From Bog-756 sp963829235 (GTDB lineage Bacteria; Actinomycetota; Acidimicrobiia; Acidimicrobiales; RAAP-2): a DNA stretch of 64,000 nt. The notes beneath the pieces were generated by a model that was not told where the DNA came from, searched no databases, and worked only from the letters and a program-made list of their open reading frames with translations. Location: the NCBI GenBank assembly GCA_963829235.1, contig CAWHIF010000003.1:868001-932000 (forward strand), given 5' to 3'. Below are positions 33,185-41,236 of this stretch, piece by piece. Position 1 is the first letter of the stretch. Each line of letters opens with the position of its first letter. Position numbers and translations under genes: made by a program.

Positions 33185-34562
33185 CACCCGGCTTCCGACC
33201 GACGGTCGGGACACCATGGCTCACGGCCGGTCCGACCCGCCGCACGCCCTGAGCGGGACCGGTTTCGTCGCCGCCGAGCGCTACTACGACCAGGGGTTCG
33301 CCGACCTCGAGCGGACACGGCTGTGGCCACACGTGTGGCAGATGGCGTGCCGGCTCGAAGAGATCCCGGCGCCCGGCGACTACGTCGAATACACGATCTG
33401 CGATCAGTCGATCCTTCTGGTCCGGGTGGACGAACTGACGATCAGGGCTTATTTCAACGCCTGTCGTCACCGGGCCACCGAGTTGGCCAAGGGCACAGGC
33501 ACCTTCCACGACGGACGGATCATCTGCCCCTTCCATGGCTGGCGGTGGGATCTCGATGGAACGAACTCCTTCGTCTTCGGCGCGCACGCCTTCGACCAGC
33601 GGCTGTTGGAACCCGGCGAGCTGTGCCTGCGGCAGGCCCGGGTGGACCTCTGGGGCGGCTGCGCGTGGATCAACCTGGACCCCGCGGCGCCGCCCTTGTT
33701 GGAGGCGCTCGATCCCATCCCCGGCCTGCTCGATCCGCTCGGCGTGGCCGACATGAGGGTGCACTGGTGGAAGGAGGTCGTCCTGCCGGCCAACTGGAAG
33801 ATGGCACAGGAGGCGTTCATGGAGGGGTACCACGTTCCAGCGACCCACCCCCAGCTCACCCTCGGCCACCCCGAGAGCTACGACCCGGACAGCCTGGTCT
33901 ACTCCGTCTACGACGGCGGGCACTCGAGTTTCCAGCTCAGGCCCAACGCGCAGGCGAAGAAGGGAGAGCAGGTCGGCGTGGACGAGGTCGATGCCATCGT
34001 CGAGTCGGTCCGTCTCCTGAGCAGCGGACTCGAGGCCATGACCCTTCCCCGTGAGGTACAGGTGGTCGAGGGCATGCGCTTCCGTCCGATCCCTGACGGG
34101 AGCACGTTCGGTGCCGAGTTGGTCAAGGCCATCTACGAGCATGCGGCCGGAGCGGGCATCCCGCTTCCCCCGCCCGACCCCTCCGCCCTGGCCAGGTGGG
34201 GCGGCATGTTCTTCATGTTCCCCAACTACTTCGTCCTGCCGCAGTACGGGAACGCCCTGGTCTATCGGGCGCGACCCAACGGTTCCGACCCCGAGTCGTG
34301 CCGTTTCGAGGTGTGGTCGCTGACCATCCCGGCTCGGGGCGACGAGATCCCTCGGCCGGTCGTCGAGGGCCCGTACGCGCCCGACGACACCGACCATTGG
34401 CCGCGCATCCCCCTCCAGGACTTCTCGAATATCGGCCGCCAGCAGCGCGGCGTCCACAGCCGGAGCTTCGAAGGCCCGCGCCTCTCGCGTACCTACGAGG
34501 CCGGCATCACCCAGATGCACCGCGAGCTCGACCGCTATCTGGCCTCCTCGTGGGGTGCGTGA
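33177..34562 (+). CDS. Rieske-type aromatic ring-hydroxylating oxygenase, large subunit
   Basis: This 461-residue oxygenase hydroxylates or demethylates cyclic substrates with O2. The 2Fe-2S Rieske ligands are C96-x-H98 (NACRHRATELAKG) and C117-x2-H120 (ICPFHGW). The mononuclear iron site is in WKMAQEAFMEGYHVPATHP. The C-terminal half has MFFMFPNYFVLPQYG. The ATG at 33177 overlaps the NTF2-like gene. No ferredoxin or reductase gene is adjacent, so electrons must come from elsewhere. The substrate is unknown; the flavoprotein that follows hints at a steroid-like ring. Confidence 0.87.
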   Translation: MTDTRLPTDGRDTMAHGRSDPPHALSGTGFVAAERYYDQGFADLERTRLWPHVWQMACRLEEIPAPGDYVEYTICDQSILLVRVDELTIRAYFNACRHRATELAKGTGTFHDGRIICPFHGWRWDLDGTNSFVFGAHAFDQRLLEPGELCLRQARVDLWGGCAWINLDPAAPPLLEALDPIPGLLDPLGVADMRVHWWKEVVLPANWKMAQEAFMEGYHVPATHPQLTLGHPESYDPDSLVYSVYDGGHSSFQLRPNAQAKKGEQVGVDEVDAIVESVRLLSSGLEAMTLPREVQVVEGMRFRPIPDGSTFGAELVKAIYEHAAGAGIPLPPPDPSALARWGGMFFMFPNYFVLPQYGNALVYRARPNGSDPESCRFEVWSLTIPARGDEIPRPVVEGPYAPDDTDHWPRIPLQDFSNIGRQQRGVHSRSFEGPRLSRTYEAGITQMHRELDRYLASSWGA

Positions 34563-34568
34563 GTCCCC

Positions 34569-35432
34569 ATGCCCCCGACGGACCCGCCCGCCCCGATCGC
34601 GCCGACCGATGTCGTCGTCGTGGGAACGGGGGTGGCGGCCCTGACCGCGGCGATCACCGCCCACGACAACGGGGCCCGGGTCACCGTGGTGGAGCGGACG
34701 TCATCGGTGGGAGGAACGACTGCGGTTTCGGGCGGCGGGATCTGGATGCCCCGGAACCACCACATGGCCGAGCTCGGCCTCGGCGACACGAGGGAAGAGG
34801 CGCTGAGCTACATGACCCGGATGACCGCGGGTCGCACCCCCCCGGACCTCCTCGAACGCTACGTGGACGAAGGTCCCGGTATCGTCGCCGACCTCGAGAA
34901 GCGCACCGGACTGCGACTCAGCGCCATGTCGTGGCCGGATTACCACCCGGAGATGGACGGGGCCAAGTCGTCCGGCCGGATGCTCGAACCACGGTTGTTC
35001 GACACCAAGCGCCTGGGCCCCTGGGCGGCCAGCCTGCGCCGTCCACCGGTTCTGGGAATGCCGATCACCCTCCAGGAGGCGACGGTCGACTGGCGACCGA
35101 CCTACTACCCGGAGCGGTTCGACGCCGCCGAGGTGCAGCGGCGGATGGCCGACAACCTGGTGGCCTGCGGCCAGGCGCTGATCGGCGCCCTTCTCGAAGC
35201 TTGTCTTTCCCGCGGCATCGAGCCGCTCCTCGACACCCGGGCCCACGAGATCACCATGCACGAGGACCGGGTGTCCGGACTCGTCGTCGACCGCGGCGGG
35301 CGTCACCGCGAAGATCCCGAGCGCGGCGATCGTGCTCGCATCCGGTGGGTACGAATGGAATGCACAGCTGAGGACCCGGTTCCTGCCCGGCCCCCTGACC
35401 CATCCGCACAGTCCGCCGGCGAACGAGGGTGA
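34569..35432 (+). CDS. Ketosteroid-dehydrogenase-like flavoprotein, N-terminal part before a frameshift
   Basis: This is the N-terminal part of an FAD enzyme of the 3-ketosteroid-delta1-dehydrogenase/fumarate reductase group. It shows the dinucleotide motif VVVVGTGVAALTAAI and the signature SVGGTTAVSGGGIWMPRNHH. In-frame similarity ends near VSGLVVDRGG (about 35299). The rest of the frame is nonsense with a stop at 35432, while the +1 frame gives VTAKIPSAAIVLASGGYEWN. One extra base (or two missing) in the GC run at ~35297-35302 explains it. The start is six bases after the Rieske stop. Confidence 0.78.
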   Translation: MPPTDPPAPIAPTDVVVVGTGVAALTAAITAHDNGARVTVVERTSSVGGTTAVSGGGIWMPRNHHMAELGLGDTREEALSYMTRMTAGRTPPDLLERYVDEGPGIVADLEKRTGLRLSAMSWPDYHPEMDGAKSSGRMLEPRLFDTKRLGPWAASLRRPPVLGMPITLQEATVDWRPTYYPERFDAAEVQRRMADNLVACGQALIGALLEACLSRGIEPLLDTRAHEITMHEDRVSGLVVDRGGRHREDPERGDRARIRWVRMECTAEDPVPARPPDPSAQSAGERG

Positions 35433-36231
35433 CGGGCTCCTCATGGCCATGGAGGTCGGCGCGGATCTGGCCAACATGAACGAGACGTGGTGGTACCCGG
35501 CCTCATCGCTGCCGGGAGAGGAGTACGAAGGCAGGCCGTTGGCCCGATTCGTCGGCGTGGAGCGGACCGCGCCCCATTCCATCATGGTCGACCGCTTCGG
35601 CCGGCGATTCGTCAACGAGGCCGCCAACTACAACGACATGCAGAAGGCATTCTTCTCCTTCGACGCCAACGAATACTCGACCAGACACCTGCCGTGCTGG
35701 GTGGTCTTCGACCGCCAGTACCGATCGCGGTACCCGGTGGTGACGGCGAGGCCCGGGGACCCCGACCCCGATTGGCTGGCTGTCCACGAGAACCTCGAGG
35801 GCCTGGCCGCCAAGGTGGGGATCGATCCGGTCGGGCTGGCCGAGACCGTCGAGCGCTGGAACGGATTCGTCCGGGACCGGCGGGATCGTGATTTCGGGCG
35901 CGGGGCCAGCGCCTATGACCGGTTCCACGGGGATCCGAGTGCCGCCCATCCGAATCTGGGCACCATCGAAGACGGCCCCTTCTTCGCGCTCCCCGTCCAT
36001 GTGGGCTCGGTGGGAACCAAGGGTGGGCCGAGAGTCGATGGCCACGGGCGCGTCCTCCATGTCCGCGATCGTCCCATCCCCGGCCTCTACGGCGCCGGAA
36101 ACGTGGTGGCCAGCCCGGCCGGTCCCGCGTACTACGGCGGCGGCACGTCGATCGGTATGGGAATGGTGTGGGGGCACCTCGCCGGCACCCACGCGGCGTC
36201 GTTCGTCGCCGACCCCGTGACGTCGAAATGA
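35332..36231 (+). CDS. Ketosteroid-dehydrogenase-like flavoprotein, C-terminal part after a frameshift
   Basis: This continues the FAD enzyme begun at 34569. It reads LASGGYEWNAQLRTRFLPGP, MVDRFGRRFVNEAANYNDMQ, PFFALPVHVGSVGTKGG and GLYGAGNVVASPAGPAYYGG, the FAD-binding C-terminal signature of the family. The true in-frame join lies a little upstream, near 35299. Intact, the protein would have about 553 residues. The stop overlaps the E1 alpha start (ATGA), so translation coupling from this gene would depend on the frameshift not being real. Confidence 0.78.
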   Translation: MLASGGYEWNAQLRTRFLPGPLTHPHSPPANEGDGLLMAMEVGADLANMNETWWYPASSLPGEEYEGRPLARFVGVERTAPHSIMVDRFGRRFVNEAANYNDMQKAFFSFDANEYSTRHLPCWVVFDRQYRSRYPVVTARPGDPDPDWLAVHENLEGLAAKVGIDPVGLAETVERWNGFVRDRRDRDFGRGASAYDRFHGDPSAAHPNLGTIEDGPFFALPVHVGSVGTKGGPRVDGHGRVLHVRDRPIPGLYGAGNVVASPAGPAYYGGGTSIGMGMVWGHLAGTHAASFVADPVTSK

Positions 36232-37220
36232 GCCCGGGCGAGAGTGCGCCCGCCGCCGGGGTCAGGCGGCGGATGTACGAGCTGATGGCACTGATCCTGA
36301 CTTGCGATGCCCGCATCCGGAGGGGCCTGAGCGCCGGCGAGTTCGCCTGCACCTACTGGCCGGCCACGGGCCAGGAGGCGATCGCCGCCGCGCTCGGGAC
36401 CGTGTTGGGGACCGACGACCAGCTGGTCACCACCTATCGGGGCTTGCACGACCAGGTGGCCAAGGGAGTACCCCTCGGTCCGCTAGTGGCCGAGATCCTC
36501 ACCCGTCGCACCGGGGTGAACGCAGGCAAGGGTGGGGCCATGCACATCTCCCACCCACCCTCAGGGTTGGTCCTGTCCACGGGAATCGTCGGCTCGGGAA
36601 TTCCCATCGCGGTGGGTGTCGGCCTGGCCGCGCTCGTGCGCAACAGCGGCCAGGTGGCCGTGGCCAGCTTCGGTGACGGCGCCACCGGAACCGGCTCCTT
36701 CCACGAGGCGGTCAACCTCGCCGCGCTGTGGAACATCCCCGTCGTGTTCGTCTGCCAGAACAACCGCTACGCCGAAATGACACCGACGGCGGAAGCTCAG
36801 CCGGTGGCGGGCGTCGCCGACCGGGCCGCCGGCTACGGGCTCCCGGGTGAGCAGGTCGACGGCAACGATCCGGACGCCGTCCACCTGGCGCTCGAGGGCG
36901 CGGTGGCCCGGGCCCGCAGCGGTGGCGGTCCGACGCTGCTCGAGTGCATGACCTACCGGTTGTGGGGCCACTACTTCGGCGACCCGATGCGCTACATCCC
37001 GCCCGATGAGCTGGAGGCGGCGCGCCAGGCTGAGCCCGTCTCCCGCTACCGCTCCCGCCTGATCGCCGAGGGTGTCATGGACGAAGCCGAGGCCGACGCC
37101 ATCGATGGGCGGGCGCGGGACGAGGTCGAGGAAGCCTTTGCCGGCGCCCTGGCCGCCCCGCTCCCGGACCCCGACGACGCCTTCGTCGATGTGTACCGGA
37201 ACGGGCAGGGGCAGCGATGA
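36228..37220 (+). CDS. Thiamine-diphosphate dehydrogenase E1 component, alpha subunit
   Basis: This is the alpha subunit of a 2-oxoacid, acetoin or branched-chain type dehydrogenase E1. The 330 residues contain YRGLHDQVAKG, GKGGAMHISH, the ThDP motif SFGDGATGTGSFHEAVNLAALW with QNNRYAEMTPT, and the E1-typical YRLWGHYFGDP. The ATG at 36228 overlaps the flavoprotein stop by four bases, and the stop overlaps the beta gene. The length and GHYFGDP variant resemble acetoin dehydrogenase AcoA more than pyruvate E1, but the substrate is not proven. Confidence 0.88.
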   Translation: MSPGESAPAAGVRRRMYELMALILTCDARIRRGLSAGEFACTYWPATGQEAIAAALGTVLGTDDQLVTTYRGLHDQVAKGVPLGPLVAEILTRRTGVNAGKGGAMHISHPPSGLVLSTGIVGSGIPIAVGVGLAALVRNSGQVAVASFGDGATGTGSFHEAVNLAALWNIPVVFVCQNNRYAEMTPTAEAQPVAGVADRAAGYGLPGEQVDGNDPDAVHLALEGAVARARSGGGPTLLECMTYRLWGHYFGDPMRYIPPDELEAARQAEPVSRYRSRLIAEGVMDEAEADAIDGRARDEVEEAFAGALAAPLPDPDDAFVDVYRNGQGQR

Positions 37221-38227
37221 CCGGGCCCACGGCGGCGGGAACGTCGGCGGCGACAATGAGCATGCGCGAAGCGCTCAACCGCGCCCTGGCCGAGGCGCTG
37301 GCCACCGACCCGTCCGTGATCCTGATCGGCGAGGACCTGGCCGACCCCGGCGGCGGCATCTCGCAGGTGACCAAGGGGCTGTCCACCGCGTTCGGGACCG
37401 AGCGCGTCCGAGACACCCCCATCTCCGAGGCCGCCATCGTCGGGGCCGCGGTCGGGGCCGCGGCCGCAGGGCTGCGACCGGTGGCCGAGGTCATGATCAT
37501 GGACTTCATCAGCATCGCCCTCGACCAGCTGGTGAACCACGCGGCCAAATCGCGATTCATGTCGGGCGGGCGCCTCCACATCCCGCTCACCGTGCGCACG
37601 GCGGTGTTCGGAGGGATCGGCTCGGGCGCCACCCATTCCCAGACCCTCGAGGCATGGCTGGCCCACGTACCGGGGCTCAAGGTCGTCGTACCCAGCACAC
37701 CGGCCGATGCCAAGGGCCTGCTCACGTCCTGTATCTTCGACGACGATCCCTGTGTCTTCATCGAGAACGTCGCCCTCTACGGAACCGTCGGTCCGGTGCC
37801 CGACGGTGACGCCACCCTTCCGCTCGGCGTGGCCGACGTCAAGCGCCAGGGCAACGACGTCACCGTCGTGACCTACGGGCGCACCGTACGGGACGCACTG
37901 GCCGCCGCCGAGGAGGTGGCGGCCGAGGACATCGACGTCGAGGTGGTGGACCTACGGAGCCTGGTCCCCTTCGACGCCGCCACCGTCCTCCGATCGGTTG
38001 GCCACACCCGTCGGGCGGTCGTCGCCCACCACGCCACCCGCTTCGCCGGATTCGGCGCCGAGGTGGCCAGCGTGATCAATGAGGAGCTGCACGGCGAGCT
38101 CGACGCGCCGGTGAAGCGGATCGGCGCACGGTTCGCACCCATCGGCTCCGCTCCCACACTGGAGGCCGCGGTGATGCCGTCAGCGGCCACGATCGCCGAC
38201 GCCATCCGAGAGGTCACCGGCCACTGA
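37217..38227 (+). CDS. Thiamine-diphosphate dehydrogenase E1 component, beta subunit
   Basis: This is the 336-residue beta subunit paired with the gene before it. It shows MREALNRALAEALATDPSVI, GEDLADPGGG, DTPISEAAIVGAAVGAAAAG and TVVTYGRTVRDALAAAEE. The transketolase C-terminal domain closes with DLRSLVPFDAATVLRSV. It overlaps the alpha gene by four bases (ATGA). No E2 acyltransferase or E3 dehydrogenase gene is nearby; only the isolated lipoyl domain at 32382. It probably catalyses oxidative C-C cleavage in a ring or side-chain breakdown pathway. Confidence 0.88.
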   Translation: MTGPTAAGTSAATMSMREALNRALAEALATDPSVILIGEDLADPGGGISQVTKGLSTAFGTERVRDTPISEAAIVGAAVGAAAAGLRPVAEVMIMDFISIALDQLVNHAAKSRFMSGGRLHIPLTVRTAVFGGIGSGATHSQTLEAWLAHVPGLKVVVPSTPADAKGLLTSCIFDDDPCVFIENVALYGTVGPVPDGDATLPLGVADVKRQGNDVTVVTYGRTVRDALAAAEEVAAEDIDVEVVDLRSLVPFDAATVLRSVGHTRRAVVAHHATRFAGFGAEVASVINEELHGELDAPVKRIGARFAPIGSAPTLEAAVMPSAATIADAIREVTGH

Positions 38228-38231
38228 CGGT

Positions 38232-38305
38232 CGCACCGGGCGGGACCGCACCGGGCGGGACCAGCCGGAACGGGCGGGACCGCACCGGGCCGAAGCCGGA
38301 ATGGG
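38232..38305. repeat. Degenerate tandem array after the E1 beta gene, period ~15-19
   Basis: Two exact 15-base copies (CGCACCGGGCGGGAC at 38232 and 38247) are followed by two diverged copies containing ACGGGCGGGAC and CGCACCGGGCC. The array starts five bases after the stop codon. The rest of the gap to 38419 shows a GGAGG ribosome site and no gene. Confidence 0.8.
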
Positions 38306-38419
38306 CGCCGGGATCCGCGCCGACCGGAATGGAACTACCCGGCGCACCACCTGCGATTGACAGGGTCGTGACACCCGCTCACACTGTGGAACGAGGGGCC
38401 CGGATCGGAGGCGACCAAG

Positions 38420-39502
38420 GTGAGCACGAAGGTATACCAGCTACCGGTGGACAAGACCGGGTGGCAGACCGGTGACCAGACGGGTACCGCCGAGTTCACC
38501 TGGGACTACGACAATGGCCGCGACAAGCTGATCAATCTGTACGACAAGGGCAAGAAGAAGCAGTGGGACGCCAACCAGCGCATCGACTGGTCGCACGATC
38601 CGAATCCGGAGAACCCGCTGCAGGTCCCCGACGAGCTGGTGCCCATCTTCGGCACGCCCATGTGGGACAAGCTGACCGACGACGAGAAGGGAAACGTCAG
38701 GCGGAACATGGTGGCCTGGCAGTTCAGCCAGTTCCTCCACGGCGAACAGGGTGCCCTCATCTGCACCGCCAAGATCGTGCAGACCGTGCCCGACATCGAT
38801 TCGAAGTACTACGCGGCCACCCAGGTGATGGACGAGGCACGTCATGTGGAGACGTACTCGCGCTACCTCGACAAGATCGAGACTGCGTACCCGATCAACG
38901 CCAACCTCAAGTCTCTTCTGGATGACGTCCTCAGCGACTCCCGGTGGGACATGACCTACCTCGGGATGCAGGTACTCATCGAAGGGCTGGCCCTGGCCGC
39001 GTTCGGCCTGATACGCAACACCGCGGGCGACCCGTTGGGGAAGGCCGTGAATGCCTACGTCATGCAGGACGAGGCGCGCCACGTGATGTTCGGACGCCTG
39101 GCCCTCAGGGACTACTACCCGCAGCTGACCCAGGCCGAACGCGACGATCGCGAGGAGTTCTGTGCCGACGCGTGCTATCGGATGCGCGATCGGTTCCTGG
39201 CCGAGGAACTGTGGGAACGGCTCGGCTACGACCCCGACGCCTGCATCGCCTTCGTCAGCGAGAGCGAGAGCCAGAAGGTCTTCCGGAGCTTGTTGTTCAC
39301 CCGGATCGTCCCCACCCTCAAGGACGTGGGCCTGTGGGGACCGAAGATGCGCCAGACCTTCGCCGACATGGGCGTGATCGGCTTCGAGACGACCGATCTG
39401 GACGGAGTCATGGCCGAGGACGAGCAGATCGCCGAACAGATCGACGTGGCCCGAGGTCAGATCGACCAGGCGGTGGCGGTGGGAGAGGCGGCAGGGGGCT
39501 GA
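38420..39502 (+). CDS. Diiron ferritin-like/AurF-type oxygenase
   Basis: The 360-residue protein is largely helical with a diiron carboxylate site. The likely ligands are E109 (HGEQGA), E139/H142 (DEARHVETY), E188 (IEGLALAAF) and E218/H221 (DEARHVMFG). Two E-x-x-H pairs of this kind are typical of ferritin-like and R2-type oxidases such as AurF. The GTG at 38420 is preceded by GGAGG. A long N-terminal region (1-95) precedes the diiron core. It may hydroxylate or N-oxygenate a pathway intermediate; the substrate is unknown. Confidence 0.8.
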   Translation: MSTKVYQLPVDKTGWQTGDQTGTAEFTWDYDNGRDKLINLYDKGKKKQWDANQRIDWSHDPNPENPLQVPDELVPIFGTPMWDKLTDDEKGNVRRNMVAWQFSQFLHGEQGALICTAKIVQTVPDIDSKYYAATQVMDEARHVETYSRYLDKIETAYPINANLKSLLDDVLSDSRWDMTYLGMQVLIEGLALAAFGLIRNTAGDPLGKAVNAYVMQDEARHVMFGRLALRDYYPQLTQAERDDREEFCADACYRMRDRFLAEELWERLGYDPDACIAFVSESESQKVFRSLLFTRIVPTLKDVGLWGPKMRQTFADMGVIGFETTDLDGVMAEDEQIAEQIDVARGQIDQAVAVGEAAGG

Positions 39503-39544
39503 CCCGGGGCCGGTCCGGCCGGCCCGGGTGCCAGACTTGCCCTT

Positions 39545-41104
39545 GTGCCCACCCGGTGTCGCGCCCGACCGGGGCGGTCTCGAGTCGCCGGTCCGTTGGC
39601 CACCATCGTGGCCCTGACCCTGCTCACCGCCGGCTGCGGCAGCGACGGCGGCACCCCGGTGGCGTCGGGTCGGCCGGGGGCCGCGCCGGGCGCCGGGCGC
39701 CACCCGGGGCTGACGCCCACGACGAGTACCGAGCCCGCCCCGCCGGTCACCCCCCTGCAGTGGATACCGTGCGGTGCCCTGCAGTGCGGCTCGGTGACCG
39801 TTCCGCTCGACTACGACGACCCCGGTGGGACCACCTTGCAGATCGCGGTGGCCCGGCATCCGGCCGAGATCCCGTCCGAGCGGATCGGGTCCCTGGTCAT
39901 CAATCCGGGTGGTCCGGGAGCGTCGGGCATCAACGACCTGCCCGACGAGTTGTCGGTCCTCACACCGGAACTGCTCGACCGCTTCGACATCGTCTCGTTC
40001 GACCCGCGGGGGGTCGAGCGCAGCCGCCCGGTCACCTGCACCGGCTCCACCGGACCGGAAACCCCCGGGCCGCCCCTCGACCCGGTCCCCACCACCGCGG
40101 CCGCCGAGCAGGCCCTGCTCCGAAACGACCGCGAATTCGCCCGGCAGTGCGAGAAGGGCAGCGGGGACATCCTGCCCTACGTCGGCACCGTCGATGCCGC
40201 CCGCGACCTCGACCGGATCCGGGCCGCGTTGGGCGACGCCAGGCTCACCTTCATCGGCCATTCCTACGGGACGCTGCTCGGGGCAACCTACGCCGAACTG
40301 TTCCCCACCCACCTGCGGGCCATGGTGCTCGACGGGGCCATCGACCCGGCGCTGAGCACCGCGGCCTACGCCACGGACCAGGCCGACAGTCTCGAATCCG
40401 AACTGGAGTCCTTCTTCGCCTGGTGCACCGCCTCCACCGGATGTCCCTGGCACCCGGCAGGCGACCCGACGGCCGCCCTCCTCGGCCTCATCCGGGCCAG
40501 CCAGAGCCGGCCCCTGGCCGAGGGCGGTGGCGCCGCAGCCGGGCCCGGCGCCCTGTACGACGCCCTCCTGGCCGGTCTCGAATCCCGGTCGTCGTGGCCG
40601 GCGCTGGCCGGCGCGCTGGCCGGCGCGGCGTCAGGTGACGGCTCGGCGGTGGCGTCGATGGCCGGCAACTACGAGACCGGTGGCTCGACCAACGGCGCCG
40701 ATGCGGAAGAGGCCATCGACTGCCTCGACCACCCGGTCGGCCGCGCTCCGTCCCGATACCCGATCCTGGCCGAGCAATTCGCCCGATCGGCTCCGGTGTT
40801 CGGTCCCCTGCTGGCCTGGGGCCTCCTCGGGTGCGCCGTGTGGCCGGTGCCACCGACCCGCCGTCCGGCCCCGGCATCGGATCGGGGGGCGCCTCCCGTC
40901 CTGGTGGTCGGAACGACCGGAGATCCGGTCACTCCCTACTCGTGGGCGGTGGGCCTGGCCAAGGAGCTGACCGGCGGCAGGCTCCTGACCTGGCGCGGCC
41001 AGAGCCACGTGGCCTATTACTACAGCGGCTGCGTGCGGACCTTCGTCCAGGCCTACCTGGTGGCCGGCACCCTTCCCGCTCCGGGGACGACGTGCACCGA
41101 CTGA
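39545..41104 (+). CDS. Secreted alpha/beta hydrolase lipoprotein (tripeptidyl-peptidase-like)
   Basis: This 519-residue lipoprotein has a lipobox TAGC with Cys at 31. The hydrolase core has WIPCGALQCGSVTVPLDYDD, LVINPGGPGASG, FDPRGVERSRPVTC, the nucleophile elbow IGHSYGTLLG and a C-terminal TAP-like domain with LVVGTTGDPVTPYSWA and GQSHVAYY (likely Asp and His). This is the actinobacterial SlpD/SlpE or tripeptidyl aminopeptidase group. It starts 42 bases after the diiron gene. A peptidase or esterase role outside the membrane is likely. Confidence 0.85.
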   Translation: MPTRCRARPGRSRVAGPLATIVALTLLTAGCGSDGGTPVASGRPGAAPGAGRHPGLTPTTSTEPAPPVTPLQWIPCGALQCGSVTVPLDYDDPGGTTLQIAVARHPAEIPSERIGSLVINPGGPGASGINDLPDELSVLTPELLDRFDIVSFDPRGVERSRPVTCTGSTGPETPGPPLDPVPTTAAAEQALLRNDREFARQCEKGSGDILPYVGTVDAARDLDRIRAALGDARLTFIGHSYGTLLGATYAELFPTHLRAMVLDGAIDPALSTAAYATDQADSLESELESFFAWCTASTGCPWHPAGDPTAALLGLIRASQSRPLAEGGGAAAGPGALYDALLAGLESRSSWPALAGALAGAASGDGSAVASMAGNYETGGSTNGADAEEAIDCLDHPVGRAPSRYPILAEQFARSAPVFGPLLAWGLLGCAVWPVPPTRRPAPASDRGAPPVLVVGTTGDPVTPYSWAVGLAKELTGGRLLTWRGQSHVAYYYSGCVRTFVQAYLVAGTLPAPGTTCTD

Positions 41105-41236
41105 CCAGGACGGTGGCCGGACGGGACGGTGGCCGGGCGGCGCCGGGCGTGGCTGTGCGATTGTGTGCGGCGGCGGGAACAGCCCGCACCGCCCGCGACC
41201 CGTGACGCGGGTCACCACGAGGAGACGCCGGACCGC

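Noticed and set aside
38441..40453. 670-residue open frame on the minus strand
   Set aside because: It is antisense to the diiron protein and the alpha/beta hydrolase, which have clear motifs. The translation is low-complexity and Arg/Gly-rich, as expected from high-GC third positions.
41105..41236. Small gene or RNA between the hydrolase and the kinase
   Set aside because: Only two diverged copies of GGACGGTGGCCGG and a ribosome site are seen. The frame start at 41129 has no supporting site or motif.
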